NCBI GenBank assembly: GCA_016705235.1
Contig: JADIYP010000005.1
Span: 248,001-312,000, forward strand
DNA: 64,000 bases
Origin: Candidatus Leptovillus affinis
GTDB lineage: Bacteria > Chloroflexota > Anaerolineae > Promineifilales > Promineifilaceae
Reading direction: 5' to 3'
Part shown: in pieces, positions 25,057-34,362 of the stretch
How the letters are laid out: each line of letters opens with the position of its first letter
How positions within the stretch are numbered: the stretch's first letter is position 1
The notes under the pieces: generated by a model
Databases searched by the model: none
What the model was told of the DNA's origin: nothing
The model's input: only the letters and a program-made list of their open reading frames with translations
Position numbers and translations under genes: made by a program

Positions 25057-26609
25057 CAGGCATTTCCTACTTGAGATGAGGCGGCGGAACGGCCGTTGTC
25101 TCTGCTCGTTCCATTGCGCTGCGTGGCAAATTTCATAATGGCTTCCTGGGTTGCTTCCGCGATGGGCAGTTCGCCGGTAATGCGGCCTTCGCACATGGCG
25201 ATGACCCGGTGGCTCATGCGCAAAATCTCCGGCAGCTCCGACGAGATCATGATGATCGCTTTGCCCTGCTGCGCCAGATCGTTGAGCAGCTTGTAAATTT
25301 CGCTTTTCGCGCCTACGTCAATGCCCCGCGTCGGCTCGTCGAAAATCAAAATTTCCGTATCGGCCGTCAGCCATTTGCCGATGACCACTTTTTGCTGGTT
25401 GCCGCCGGATAGGTTTTTGACGCGCTGCTGGATGCTTGGCGTTTTGATCGCCAGGGCATCGGTGTAATGGTTCGCCGTTTCTCGCGTTTTGGCGTTATTG
25501 ACCCAACCGAGTGCGCCCAGAAATTTGTTGAAGGAGGCCAGGGCGATGTTGGTTTCCACGTCCATGCCCAGCGCCAGGCCGTACCGTTTGCGATCTTCGG
25601 AGAGGTAGGCAATGCCGTTTTTAACGGCATCACGCGGGCTGGTAATTTGGACTAGACGGCCGTGCAAATAAATTTCGCCCGAATCCAGCCGGTCCGCGCC
25701 AAAAATGGTCCGCGCCACTTCCGTGCGTCCCGCGCCCATCAGCCCGGCAAAGCCCAAAATTTCGCCGCGCCGAAGCTGAAAGCTCACGTCTTTCACCGTT
25801 TTGCCCCGGTTAAGATTTTTTACTTCCAAGACAATTTCTTGATCTGTGTCTTCAGGCAGTTCCGGGGCGCTTTCGTAGATGGTGCGGCCGACCATGAGGC
25901 TGATAATTTTGTCGATGGCGGTTTCGGCGGTGGGCAGGGTGTCGATGTAACGGCCGTCGCGCATCACCGTAATGCGGTCAGAAATCTGCTTCAACTCTTC
26001 CAGGCGGTGCGATATGTACACAATGCCCACCCCGTCGGCGCGCAGTTTGCGGATGAAATTAAACAAATCCTCAATTTCCGTTTCGGTCAACGCGGCCGTC
26101 GGCTCATCCATAATCAGCACTTCGGAATTAAAGGACAACGCTTTGGCAATTTCCACCATTTGTTGTTTGGCAACCGTTAAATCAGTCACTTTCATGCGCG
26201 GATCAAGCTTCAGGTGCATCCGTTCAAACAACTGTTCTGTTTGCTCGTTGAGCTTTTTCTCGTCCAGCCAAAAACCCACGCCTTTGCGTGGTTCACGGCC
26301 CACAAAAATATTTTGCGCTACGGTCAGGTGGTTCATCAGGTTCAATTCCTGATGGATCATGCTGATCCCCAGGTCCTGTGCCGCTTTGGGCGTGTGGATA
26401 TCGACCTCCTGGCCTCGGTACAGAATCTCGCCCGCGTCTTTGGCGTAAATACCGGCCAGAATCTTCATCATGGTCGATTTGCCCGCGCCGTTTTCGCCTA
26501 CCAGGGCATGGACCTCGCCCGCCCGCAGTTCGAACTGGCAGTGATCAAGCGCGTGGACTCCCGGAAAGCGCTTGTCTATGCCTTTCATCAAGACCAGGTT
26601 TTCGTCCAT
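25056..26609 (-). CDS. Sugar ABC transporter ATPase, tandem domains (RbsA type)
   Basis: A 517-residue protein with two ATPase domains, as in CUT2 importers. The first (about 5-235) has [12 protein letters not shown], a changed signature [15 protein letters not shown] and [10 protein letters not shown]. The second (about 265-500) has the atypical Walker [29 protein letters not shown] and [15 protein letters not shown]. One functional and one degenerate site is normal for the family. It stops inside the start codon of the permease gene and begins 92 bases after the binding-protein gene, a gap that holds two hairpins. Confidence 0.94.
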   Translation of the reverse strand: MDENLVLMKGIDKRFPGVHALDHCQFELRAGEVHALVGENGAGKSTMMKILAGIYAKDAGEILYRGQEVDIHTPKAAQDLGISMIHQELNLMNHLTVAQNIFVGREPRKGVGFWLDEKKLNEQTEQLFERMHLKLDPRMKVTDLTVAKQQMVEIAKALSFNSEVLIMDEPTAALTETEIEDLFNFIRKLRADGVGIVYISHRLEELKQISDRITVMRDGRYIDTLPTAETAIDKIISLMVGRTIYESAPELPEDTDQEIVLEVKNLNRGKTVKDVSFQLRRGEILGFAGLMGAGRTEVARTIFGADRLDSGEIYLHGRLVQITSPRDAVKNGIAYLSEDRKRYGLALGMDVETNIALASFNKFLGALGWVNNAKTRETANHYTDALAIKTPSIQQRVKNLSGGNQQKVVIGKWLTADTEILIFDEPTRGIDVGAKSEIYKLLNDLAQQGKAIIMISSELPEILRMSHRVIAMCEGRITGELPIAEATQEAIMKFATQRNGTSRDNGRSAASSQVGNA

Positions 26610-26625
26610 AAAACTCTCTCAAGGT

Positions 26626-26688
26626 AGACCTGACAGGTTTTTAATAACCTGTCAGGTCTTTCAACGCTTCTAAGATTGGTCCAATCTT
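26626..26688. repeat. Two hairpins between binding-protein and ATPase genes
   Basis: AGACCTGACAGGTT (26626-26639) and AACCTGTCAGGTCT (26646-26659) form a perfect 14-bp stem. AAGATTGG-T-CCAATCTT (26672-26688) is the unit also found at 8620-8652. Hairpins directly after a binding-protein gene often protect its mRNA and raise its yield over the downstream genes; that role is inference. Confidence 0.75.
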
Positions 26689-26701
26689 GTCAGGCGAAAC
26701 T

Positions 26702-27697
26702 CTATTCGTACAGCAGCGGTTTGATCTCGTCAGAGTCGATGTTGGTGGCATCGTACCAGTGGAAACCGGTGTCGATGGTCGTCGGCAGCGTTTCGCCATT
26801 CAGGGCTTTCACGGCCGCTTCCACGCATTTGTAACCAATGCCGATCGGGTCCTGGGTAATGGCCCCGGCTTCCGTCCCGGCGCGGATGGCGTCCATCTGC
26901 TGCTTGCCGGAATCGTAACCGATGACCACGATCTGGCCTTCCTTGCCCATTTCGCTTACGGCGTTCAACACACCGATGATCGAGCCTTCGTTCGCGCCGA
27001 AGAAGCCTTTCAGGTCAGGATGCGCCTGGATGATGGCTTTGGCCAGGTCGGTGGATTTCAACTGGTCGCCGCCACCATATTGGATGTCGACGATTTCGAT
27101 GTTTGGATATTTTTCGGCCATTTGATTGACGAACCCGTCGCGGCGGTCGATGCCGGTCTGGCTGGTCTGGTCGTGGACGATGACGGCCACCTGGCCGGAA
27201 CCGCCAATCAGCTCGGCCATTTTGTCGGCGGCCATGGCGGCGGCGGCGATGTTGTCGGTGGCGGCGGTGGAAACCGGGATGTCGCTGGCGACGCCGGAGT
27301 CGAAGCCAACAACCGGGATACCTTCACTTTGGGCGCGTTCCAACAACGGGGTCAGAGCCTGGGTGTCCAGAGCGGCCAGGCACAGGGCGGCCGGATTTTT
27401 ATCCAGCGCAGCCTGGACCATTTCTACCTGCTTGTCAACCATGGCTTCCGTTTCCGGGCCTTCGAAGGTGATGGTGACGTTGTAGTCGGCGGCAGCTTTT
27501 TCGGCGCCGGCTTTTACGGCCTGCCAGAATTGATGCTGGAACCCTTTGGAAATCACGGCGATGTAGGGTGTTTCGGCGGAGGCGGCGGTGTCGGCGGCCG
27601 GTTCCTGGGCGGTCTCTGTTGCTGCGGAAGAACAGCCGATGAGCAGAGCAGCCATCAACAATAAGCCTAACAAAACGGTCAAATACTTGCTTTTCAT
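26702..27697 (-). CDS. Sugar-binding lipoprotein of the ABC importer (RbsB type)
   Basis: A 331-residue periplasmic-binding-protein fold (Peripla_BP_4). The signal peptide ends in the lipobox LLIGCSS, so it is lipid-anchored. PYIAVISKGFQHQFWQAVKAGAEKAA, the DQTSQTG hinge region and GANEGSIIGVLNAV are typical of ribose/galactose-type binding proteins. It is the first gene of the importer cluster and has its own upstream spacer with a TTACATGTAA palindrome. Ligand probably the sugar of this locus. Confidence 0.93.
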   Translation of the reverse strand: MKSKYLTVLLGLLLMAALLIGCSSAATETAQEPAADTAASAETPYIAVISKGFQHQFWQAVKAGAEKAAADYNVTITFEGPETEAMVDKQVEMVQAALDKNPAALCLAALDTQALTPLLERAQSEGIPVVGFDSGVASDIPVSTAATDNIAAAAMAADKMAELIGGSGQVAVIVHDQTSQTGIDRRDGFVNQMAEKYPNIEIVDIQYGGGDQLKSTDLAKAIIQAHPDLKGFFGANEGSIIGVLNAVSEMGKEGQIVVIGYDSGKQQMDAIRAGTEAGAITQDPIGIGYKCVEAAVKALNGETLPTTIDTGFHWYDATNIDSDEIKPLLYE

Positions 27698-27725
27698 CGT
27701 AAAATCTCCTCTTGAATCTCTTTGG

Positions 27726-27735
27726 TTACATGTAA
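27726..27735 (-). promoter_or_regulatory. Palindrome upstream of the importer genes, possible LacI site
   Basis: TTACATGTAA lies 29 bases before the binding-protein start codon. Its ACATGT core is shared with the tandem dyads before the LacI gene (TAACATGTTA at 31714-31723), so it may be a second site of the same repressor. The match is short. Confidence 0.35.
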
Positions 27736-27863
27736 TTTGGGGGTGAACCCTGTAAACCCAATGATTGGTTGCCTGAACGGGGCAGGCAGTTTGGCTGTCA
27801 GTTCATGCCATAGATGTTTTCCTCCAGGTGAAATATGCACGGCCGTTTCTCACCATCTTCCCT

Positions 27864-28886
27864 CTATTCCTCTTCCAGGTTGATGAGAATCTTGGTAAAG
27901 CCGGCCGGGTTGCTGTCCCAGGCGGCAAACGCCTGAGCGGTAGCTGAAAATGGGTAGGTGGCGCTGATGAGGTCGCGAAACGGCCGTTCCCGCCGCTCCA
28001 GCATCTTAATCACCGCCGGAAAGACACGCAGCGCATTGCGCGAGCCGAGGATGTCCAATTCCTTGCGCACAAAATCAGTCGTGTCATAGGTCACCACGTC
28101 TTTGGCGTAGCCCACGTAGACCACGCGCCCGGAATAGGCAGCGGCTTCTATGGCCAGCCGGAACGTGGCCGGCAGTCCCACCGCTTCCACCGCCACGCTC
28201 ACGCCTTCATTGTGGGTCAGGCGGGCCACTTCGGTCAGCACGTCCTGCGTTTGCGAATTGATCAGGTGCTGCGCGCCGAATGTTTGCGCCATCGCCAGCT
28301 TGGCATCGTCCACGTCCACGGCAATGACCGTGGCCCCTTTGCGGGCAGCGGCCACCATCACGCCCATGCCGATGGCCCCGCAGCCGATGACCAGCGCGGT
28401 GTCTATCTCGCTGATGCGGCCGCGATTGGCGGCGTGGTAGCCCACACTGAGCGGCTCGACCAGGGCTAATTCTTCCAGGGACAAAATTTCGCTGGCGAAA
28501 ACCTGGCTGTAATGGATGGCGAAGCGGCGGCTCATGGCCCCATCGCGCTGCACGCCGAGGGTCTGGTTGAACTGGCAGCAGTTGGGACGGCCGTTCCGGC
28601 AAGATGGGCAAATGCCGCAGGCGGTGTAGGGCGACAGCATCACCTTGCTGCCCAGGTGGATGGCGTCGGGCACGGCCGTGCCTTTGGCGCTGATGACGCC
28701 GCTGATTTCGTGGCCGGGGATGCGCGGGTAGCTGACCAGGGCCAGTTTGCCGCGATAGCTGTTCAGATCGGTGCCGCACAGGCCCACTTTATGGACTTCG
28801 ACCAGCACGTCTTCCGGGCCGACGACTGGTTCGGGCACGTCGATGAGGGCGATTTGCCGGGGTTGTTGCAGGGAGATGGCTTGCAT
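27864..28886 (-). CDS. Zinc-dependent medium-chain dehydrogenase, L-galactonate dehydrogenase-like
   Basis: A 340-residue NAD(P)-dependent alcohol dehydrogenase. VGLCGTDLNSYRG (C37) and PGHEISG hold the catalytic zinc, CGICPSCRNGRPNCC the structural zinc, and VIGCGAIGMGVM the dinucleotide loop. SYPRIPGHEISG, GRPNCCQFNQTLGVQRDG and RKELDILGSRNA resemble E. coli LgoD, which oxidises L-galactonate. In the order aldose dehydrogenase, lactonase, this enzyme, it would be the third oxidative step on L-galactose or L-fucose. Substrate inferred. Confidence 0.85.
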   Translation of the reverse strand: MQAISLQQPRQIALIDVPEPVVGPEDVLVEVHKVGLCGTDLNSYRGKLALVSYPRIPGHEISGVISAKGTAVPDAIHLGSKVMLSPYTACGICPSCRNGRPNCCQFNQTLGVQRDGAMSRRFAIHYSQVFASEILSLEELALVEPLSVGYHAANRGRISEIDTALVIGCGAIGMGVMVAAARKGATVIAVDVDDAKLAMAQTFGAQHLINSQTQDVLTEVARLTHNEGVSVAVEAVGLPATFRLAIEAAAYSGRVVYVGYAKDVVTYDTTDFVRKELDILGSRNALRVFPAVIKMLERRERPFRDLISATYPFSATAQAFAAWDSNPAGFTKILINLEEE

Positions 28887-28890
28887 GGGC

Positions 28891-29721
28891 TTACTGCACT
28901 CCGTAAATGCGGGCGGCGGTTGCGCCGAACACGGCCGTTCGCTCCGCTGCTGAAAATCGGGTCATGTAATCGGCCGCCAGCCCGACAACCTGCTCGTAGC
29001 TGCCCGCCACCGTACACACCGGCCAATCCGAGCCGAACATCAGGCGGTCCGCGCCAAAAGCGGCAAACACCACGTCCAGGTACGGCCGAAAATCGGCCGG
29101 CTGCCACGCCTGCCAGTCCGCTTCCGTCACCATGCCGGAGATTTTACAGGCTACGTTGGGGAAGGCGGCCAGGCGTTGTAAATCGTCGGACCAGGGGGCG
29201 AGACGGCCGTCTTTGATGAAAGGCTTTGCGATGTGGTCCAGCACAAACTTCTGATTTGGGAAGCACCCGACCAGTTCGCAGGCGGCGGCTAAATGTTTGG
29301 GGAACAGCAGCAGATCGTAGACCAGGTTGTAGTCGGCCAGCAGGCCGAGGCCGCGCCCAAAATCTTCGCGCAGCATGAAGGCATCGTCCGGCTCGTCGTG
29401 GATGACGTGGCGCACGCCAACCAGTTTGGGGTGTGCGGCCAGTTCGTCTAGCTGCCGGGGCAGCTCGTCGCTGCGCAAATCTACCCAGCCCACCACGCCC
29501 TTGATAAACGAATAGCGGTCGGCCAGCTCCAGCAGCCAACCGGTTTCTGTGAGGGTCTGGCGGGCTTGCACGGCGATGGTGCCATCGAAGGCGAAGGGGG
29601 CGAGGCACGGCCGTAAATCTTCCGGCAAATGGTCGCGCTGCAAGCGTTCCATGCCTGCTCCCATCCAGCCATAGTCGCGGGCGTTGTACTGCCAAAAATG
29701 TTGGTGCGCGTCGATCTTCAT
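28891..29721 (-). CDS. Amidohydrolase-family sugar lactonase (L-fuconolactonase-like)
   Basis: A 276-residue TIM-barrel hydrolase of the COG3618 group. MKIDAHQHFWQY carries the HxH metal motif, FVLDHIAKP the next His, and LMFGSDWPVC the conserved Asp. Members open L-fucono-, L-rhamnono- or galactonolactones formed by aldose dehydrogenases. It starts 7 bases after the aldo/keto reductase stop and ends 4 bases before the zinc dehydrogenase start, so the three are one transcriptional unit. Confidence 0.88.
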   Translation of the reverse strand: MKIDAHQHFWQYNARDYGWMGAGMERLQRDHLPEDLRPCLAPFAFDGTIAVQARQTLTETGWLLELADRYSFIKGVVGWVDLRSDELPRQLDELAAHPKLVGVRHVIHDEPDDAFMLREDFGRGLGLLADYNLVYDLLLFPKHLAAACELVGCFPNQKFVLDHIAKPFIKDGRLAPWSDDLQRLAAFPNVACKISGMVTEADWQAWQPADFRPYLDVVFAAFGADRLMFGSDWPVCTVAGSYEQVVGLAADYMTRFSAAERTAVFGATAARIYGVQ

Positions 29722-29728
29722 GGCAGCT

Positions 29729-30658
29729 TTAGTTATTCTCCGGGCGGCCGCTGAGCCAGGTCTGGTTGTGGATGGGGGCGAGGATGGCCTGGACGTCGGC
29801 CAACAGTTCTGAGTCAGGCGGATTGTCCGCCCATTTGATGTTTTTGACCATGTTGCCCGGGTCGGCCGTGCCGACCATGGTGGTGGTGATGCCGGGATGG
29901 GCCAGCGAGAATTGCAGGGCCAGTTGGGCGATGTCGGCGCCGTGGGCGCGGCAGTGGGCGGCGGCGTGGGCGCAGGCGGCGCGTACGGCCGTGGGTGCAG
30001 GATGCCAGTCGGGCGCGCCCCGGTTGGTGAGCAGCCCCATGCTCAGCGGCGAGGCGCTGATGACGCCGATGCCTTTTTGCTGGAAGTAAGGCAGTTTGTC
30101 GGCCAGGGCGGTGTCGTTGAGGCTGTAGCGGCAGTAGGAGAGGATGGTGTCAACGGCCGTTTGCTCCGCCACCACCTCAAACGCCTTCAAGGGCAGCCCG
30201 GTAATGCCCACAAAGCGTACTTTGCCCGTCTCTTGCAAGCGCCTCAGCGCCGGGATTGTCTCGTTCACCACCTGGTTCAGGTCGCCAAATTCGATGTCGT
30301 GGCACTGAATAATGTCCACATATTCCACGTTCAGGCGGCGCAGGCTTTCGTCCACGCTGGCGGTCACCCGCGCGGCGGAAAAATCGAAGTTGTTGTCGCC
30401 ATAACGGCCGACTTTGGTCGCCAGATAATACTTGTCGCGCGGAATCTCTTTCAGGGCTTTGCCCAGCACCGTTTCGGCCAGCGTCAGCCCGTAGTAGGGC
30501 GACACATCGATCAAATTAATGCCCAGGTCGATGCAGGTGTGTACCGTGCGCAGGCCATCCGCTTCGTTGACTTTACGAAAGACATTGCCCAGCGACGACG
30601 CCCCAAAACTAAGCGTCGATACGTTTAAGCCGGTATTTCCTAACTCACGGTATTCCAT
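29729..30658 (-). CDS. Aldo/keto reductase, L-fucose/L-galactose dehydrogenase-like
   Basis: A 309-residue (beta/alpha)8 oxidoreductase. LGNTGLNVSTLSFGASSLG is the family start, INLIDVSPYYGLTLAETVLG holds the catalytic Asp and Tyr, YYLATKVGRYG the Lys, and IIQCHDIEFG the His. The sequence style matches L-galactose/L-fucose 1-dehydrogenases rather than reductases of drugs. It oxidises an aldose to its lactone, the substrate of the next gene. Its start overlaps the LacI stop by 19 bases, which places it directly under that regulator. Confidence 0.87.
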   Translation of the reverse strand: MEYRELGNTGLNVSTLSFGASSLGNVFRKVNEADGLRTVHTCIDLGINLIDVSPYYGLTLAETVLGKALKEIPRDKYYLATKVGRYGDNNFDFSAARVTASVDESLRRLNVEYVDIIQCHDIEFGDLNQVVNETIPALRRLQETGKVRFVGITGLPLKAFEVVAEQTAVDTILSYCRYSLNDTALADKLPYFQQKGIGVISASPLSMGLLTNRGAPDWHPAPTAVRAACAHAAAHCRAHGADIAQLALQFSLAHPGITTTMVGTADPGNMVKNIKWADNPPDSELLADVQAILAPIHNQTWLSGRPENN

Positions 30659-31680
30659 GACTCGTTTCCTGGTCCTTGGGGCGGTTCGCCGCTCGACTGC
30701 CGGATGAGTATTTCCACCGGCAAAATGATTTTTTGCACCGTTTCTGGACCGGCGTTTACCAATCGGGCTACCAGCAGTTGTGTTGCCTGATAGCCCATTT
30801 CATAAGCAGGTTGGGCGGCGACCGTTAAAAATGGCATGGGGTTGATGGACACCGGGATGTCGTCGAAGGAAACCACGGAAACATCTTCGGGAACCCGGAT
30901 GTTCATTTCTCTTAACGCCTGGAGGGCGCCATTGGCAATAAAATTATTAACCGCCAGGAATGCCGTGGGGCGAGGGGTTGATTGTAAGGCGCGGCGCACC
31001 ATTTCATGGCCCAGGGTTTGGCTAAATTCACCCCAATAGATGTTGGCGGTATTGTGCGAGAGGTTTGCTTCTTCAATTGCCCGGCAAAATCCGGCTACGC
31101 GCTGGCTGGAGGTGGACACGTTTTGCGGCCCGGACAATATGGCAATGTGTTGATGGCCTAATTCGATGAGATAGCGGGTCAATTGGTAAGCGCCGCCGAC
31201 GGAATCGCCTTCCACCACGTCAACTTCCGTGTCGTTAACTTCCCGATCCAGCACCACGACTTTGACGCCCTGATTTTTGATAGTCTGGACGACGTTGGAC
31301 GTGCTGGTGCTGGGAACCAATAAAATACCGTCGATGCGCCGTTTTAAGAGCATGGTCAGATATTGGTCTTGTTTCGCTTCGGATTCGTCCGTATTGCAGA
31401 GGATGACGCTGTAGCCGGCTTCTTGGGCGGCATCTTCGACGCCGCGCGCCACGGTGGTCCAGAAGGGGTTGGTGATGTCGGTGAGAACGAGGGCCAGTGT
31501 GTTGGTCTGGTTGAAGCGGAGGCTGGGGCCAAGCATGTTGGGCACATAGCCGAGGCGGGAGATGGCCTCTTCAACCCTGGTGCGTGTATCTTCGCTGACA
31601 TAGCCGGAGTTGTTGATGACGCGGGAGACGGTCATGGGGGCAACGCCGGCTTGTTTGGCAACATCACGGATCGTGGGCAT
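30640..31680 (-). CDS. LacI-family repressor of the sugar locus
   Basis: A 346-residue regulator. MPTIRDVAKQAGVAPMTVSRVIN is the helix-turn-helix with the hinge ISRLGYVPNMLGPSL, and the rest is a sugar-sensing periplasmic-binding-protein fold (LALVLTDITNPFW, VVSFDDIP). ATG 31680 is chosen because the helix-turn-helix begins there and GGAG lies 7 bases upstream; an ATG 39 bases earlier would lie in the operator region. It is the first gene of the minus-strand locus, so it likely represses itself and the downstream sugar genes. Confidence 0.94.
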   Translation of the reverse strand: MPTIRDVAKQAGVAPMTVSRVINNSGYVSEDTRTRVEEAISRLGYVPNMLGPSLRFNQTNTLALVLTDITNPFWTTVARGVEDAAQEAGYSVILCNTDESEAKQDQYLTMLLKRRIDGILLVPSTSTSNVVQTIKNQGVKVVVLDREVNDTEVDVVEGDSVGGAYQLTRYLIELGHQHIAILSGPQNVSTSSQRVAGFCRAIEEANLSHNTANIYWGEFSQTLGHEMVRRALQSTPRPTAFLAVNNFIANGALQALREMNIRVPEDVSVVSFDDIPVSINPMPFLTVAAQPAYEMGYQATQLLVARLVNAGPETVQKIILPVEILIRQSSGEPPQGPGNESWNTVS

Positions 31681-31704
31681 TCGTTCTCCTCTTCTTCGGC
31701 AACA

Positions 31705-31732
31705 TGTTATGGGTAACATGTTATGCGTAACA
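31705..31732 (-). promoter_or_regulatory. Tandem LacI operators
   Basis: TGTTATGGGTAACA (31705-31718) and TGTTATGCGTAACA (31719-31732) are two adjacent 14-bp dyads with the arms TGTTA and TAACA. They lie 25 bases upstream of the LacI start codon. Two abutting dyads on one face of the helix period fit cooperative binding of LacI dimers. Confidence 0.65.
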
Positions 31733-31881
31733 TTATATGTTTTTGCTAAACAAAGTCAACAGAAATTGTCTAAACTCGTCAAAATTGGCCGTAGGCGGTA
31801 TGCGGGCGGGGATTAGGGTTTTGGGGTCGGGCAAGTTATAATGGAGGGGATTAAACAGCATGTAAAGGAAAGGAAACGGCC

Positions 31882-32751
31882 GTGCCCTATCAAAATGTAG
31901 TTGTCATCATTAACCCGGCTTCCGGTAAACAGGAACCCGTTCTTAATACCCTCAATGATGTTTTCCGCCAACACGATTTACCCTGGTCTATTCGCATCAC
32001 CCACCAATTCGGGGATGCGGCTCGTTTTGCCCGTGAAGCTGTGGACAGCGGCGCGGACCTGGTGGTGGGGTATGGCGGTGATGGGACGCAGATGGAAGTG
32101 GCCAATGGGCTAAAAGGCAGCGCTGTTCCTTTGGGCATCTTACCAGGGGGAACGGGCAACGCCATGGCCTTTGAATTGAACATTCCCCGCGATTTGCGCC
32201 AGGCCGCTGAATTGATTTGTACCAGTCAAAATACAAAGCAGGTCGATCTGGCGCGGGTCGGCGACAAACATTTCATGCTGCGCCTCTATTCCGGCGTCAA
32301 CGAAGAGCAGAAAACCAGCCGCGAAATGAAGGATAAATACGGCGTGTTGGCTTACCCGATGTCGGTGGTGGGCATGCTGCGCGATCTGAACCACGCCCAT
32401 TACAAACTGATAATTGACGGGGAAGTGGTGGAAGAAAACGGGGTGGTCTGTTTTGTGATCAACGCCGGTAGTTTGGGCGGCGTCACGTTGTCGTTTGATT
32501 CGCAGATTGACGTGACGGATGGCTTGTTAGATGTTTTTATGATTAACACCAACCTCTCTTCATTGGGCGCGGCGACCGGCCGTTTTCTGAATTTGCCGCT
32601 GGAAAAGGCGCGCTGGCATTATTGGCGCGGCCGTGAAATTGTGATGGAAGCCGACCCGCCGCAGACGATCTGGCTGGATGGTGAACTGCTTGGCCCGACG
32701 CCGGTGACGATCACGGCCGTTCCCGCCGCCATTCGCGTTATCGTTCCCTGA
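31882..32751 (+). CDS. Diacylglycerol/lipid kinase family protein (first of a pair)
   Basis: A 289-residue lipid kinase of the YegS/DgkB group that phosphorylates diacylglycerol or a related lipid at the membrane. VVVIINPASGKQEP is the nucleotide-binding start, GYGGDGTQMEVANGL the catalytic GGDGT loop, and GILPGGTGNAMAFEL the second conserved loop. The start is GTG 31882 after AGGAAAGGAA; this GTG overlaps an ACGGCCGT octamer. It ends 18 bases before a longer paralogue. Confidence 0.9.
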   Translation: MPYQNVVVIINPASGKQEPVLNTLNDVFRQHDLPWSIRITHQFGDAARFAREAVDSGADLVVGYGGDGTQMEVANGLKGSAVPLGILPGGTGNAMAFELNIPRDLRQAAELICTSQNTKQVDLARVGDKHFMLRLYSGVNEEQKTSREMKDKYGVLAYPMSVVGMLRDLNHAHYKLIIDGEVVEENGVVCFVINAGSLGGVTLSFDSQIDVTDGLLDVFMINTNLSSLGAATGRFLNLPLEKARWHYWRGREIVMEADPPQTIWLDGELLGPTPVTITAVPAAIRVIVP

Positions 32752-32769
32752 CCCCACCACGAGGTATCC

Positions 32770-34194
32770 ATGTCTAATCCACCCTACCCCAAAATTTTTG
32801 TCGTTATCAACCCCGCCGCCGGAAAAGACGAACCCATTCTCAACGTCCTCAACGATGTCTTCCGGCAGCATGGCGTGGAATGGGAAGCCGACATCACCCA
32901 CAAATTTGGAGATGCCACCGAATTGGCCCGCAAGGCCGCTGCCGCTGGTTATGATCTGGTCGCCGGGTATGGCGGTGATGGCACGCAGCACGAAATCGCC
33001 AATGGTCTCATCGGCACAGAGGTGATGATGGGTGTACTTCCCGGCGGAACCGGCAACGGATTTGCCAACGAGATAGGCATCCCCAAAACCCTGCGCGAAG
33101 CGGTGGAGCTGCTCTGCACCAGCCGCGAAGTGCGCCACGTCGACGCCGTGCAAATGGGCAACCAATATTTTATCCAGCGTCTGTACGTGGGCATTGAGCC
33201 GGAAGAACAAACCAGCCGTGAACTGAAAGACCGCTATGGCATCCTGGCTTATGGCGTCTCGGCTTACCAACAAACCGTCAACCAACCGGAAAGCCACTAT
33301 CGCATCACCGTCGATGACGAAGTGATTGAGATGCCGGGGACCAAATGTTATGTGGTCAATTCGGGGCGCACCGGCACTGGCTTATCGGTGTTGGGGCATC
33401 ATTTTGCCGTGGATGATGGGTTGTTGGATGTGTTTGTGCTCAACACGCGCAACATGGAAACGTTAACCGCCGCAGCCAACCGCTTCCTGAACCTGAACAC
33501 CGAGCAGTCGAAGCGTTACTTTTGGCGCGGGCGCAGCGTGACCATCGAAACCACGCCCGACCAGCCGGTCTGGACGGATGGCGAGTATGTAGGGCGCACG
33601 CCCATCAGCGTGCAGGTGCTGCCAGGCGCGTTGGCGATTGCCGCGCCGAAGCCGCAGGTGTTTGTCAAGACAACCTATGACGCGGTATTGATGGTGTATA
33701 ACGGCCGTTCCACCGCCGCCAACGTCTACCAATCCCTGCTCAACCTGGAAAAAGAAAAAACCATCAAGCTCCACCTGGCTGCCGTCGTTCAACGGCGGGC
33801 CAATGGTAAGCTAAAAATCGAGCACAAACGTGGGGCATCGGCTAGCAAAGGGATGGTTGGCGGCGGGGCAATCGGGCTGTTTTTGTTGGCTGCTTCTGGC
33901 GGGACGCTGGCGGGAGTAACGGCCGTGGCCGCTGGCATCGGCGCCTTAATCGGCTCCTCCCGCTCTGGTCTGCAAGGCGAGCTAAAACCTTTACTCGATG
34001 AAAAACTAGGCCAGGATGACTCGGCCCTGGCGCTCATCATCGACGCCGTTGATTGGGTCAGATTGCGCGAAGTCCTGTCTCCATTCGGCGGTGAAGCCCT
34101 GGTGACCGAGCTTTCGCCGGAAAGTGAAGCCGAACTGCTGGCCATAGACCAGAACGAAGAAGTTGCCTCAGCGCTGCAAGCCGCAGAAGAATAG
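32770..34194 (+). CDS. Lipid kinase fused to a DUF1269-like domain
   Basis: A 474-residue protein. Residues 1-295 are a paralogue of the preceding kinase (FVVINPAAGKDEP, GYGGDGTQHEIANGL, GVLPGGTGNGFANEI). Residues about 297-465 resemble DUF1269 proteins: a VFVKTTYDAVLMVYNGRSTA start, a Gly-rich hydrophobic hairpin (GGGAIGLFLLAASGGTLAGVTAVAAGIGA split by Gly), and a DDSALALIID segment. The extra domain may bring the kinase to the membrane or sense a ligand. ATG 32770 has GAGG six bases upstream. Function of the fusion unknown. Confidence 0.85.
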   Translation: MSNPPYPKIFVVINPAAGKDEPILNVLNDVFRQHGVEWEADITHKFGDATELARKAAAAGYDLVAGYGGDGTQHEIANGLIGTEVMMGVLPGGTGNGFANEIGIPKTLREAVELLCTSREVRHVDAVQMGNQYFIQRLYVGIEPEEQTSRELKDRYGILAYGVSAYQQTVNQPESHYRITVDDEVIEMPGTKCYVVNSGRTGTGLSVLGHHFAVDDGLLDVFVLNTRNMETLTAAANRFLNLNTEQSKRYFWRGRSVTIETTPDQPVWTDGEYVGRTPISVQVLPGALAIAAPKPQVFVKTTYDAVLMVYNGRSTAANVYQSLLNLEKEKTIKLHLAAVVQRRANGKLKIEHKRGASASKGMVGGGAIGLFLLAASGGTLAGVTAVAAGIGALIGSSRSGLQGELKPLLDEKLGQDDSALALIIDAVDWVRLREVLSPFGGEALVTELSPESEAELLAIDQNEEVASALQAAEE

Positions 34195-34249
34195 GCTAGG
34201 CCGGCTCTATAAATTTTTTGGGTCTTTTGGATTTCGTGAGGACTGGCGT

Positions 34250-34362
34250 GAAGCGTGAATCGTGATGCTTAAGGCGTGATGCGTAAAGCGTGATGCGTGA
34301 AGACTCTATGATCACGTATCACGCATCACGCATCACGTACCACGCATCACGTATCACGCTTC
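34250..34362. repeat. GATGCGT-iterated inverted repeat
   Basis: GAAGCGTGAATCGTGATGC through GCGTGATGCGTGA on the left faces TCACGTATCACGCATCACG through CACGTATCACGCTTC on the right, across AGACTCTATGA. The result is an imperfect hairpin with arms of about 50 bases. The 344-base gap 34195-34538 contains this repeat, an A/T tract after the kinase stop and a purine-rich stretch before the next ribosome site; no gene is seen. Confidence 0.85.

Noticed and set aside
26687..27664. A 325-codon plus-strand frame rich in Gly, Val and Asp
   Set aside because: It mirrors the sugar-binding lipoprotein gene, whose lipobox and fold motifs are clear.
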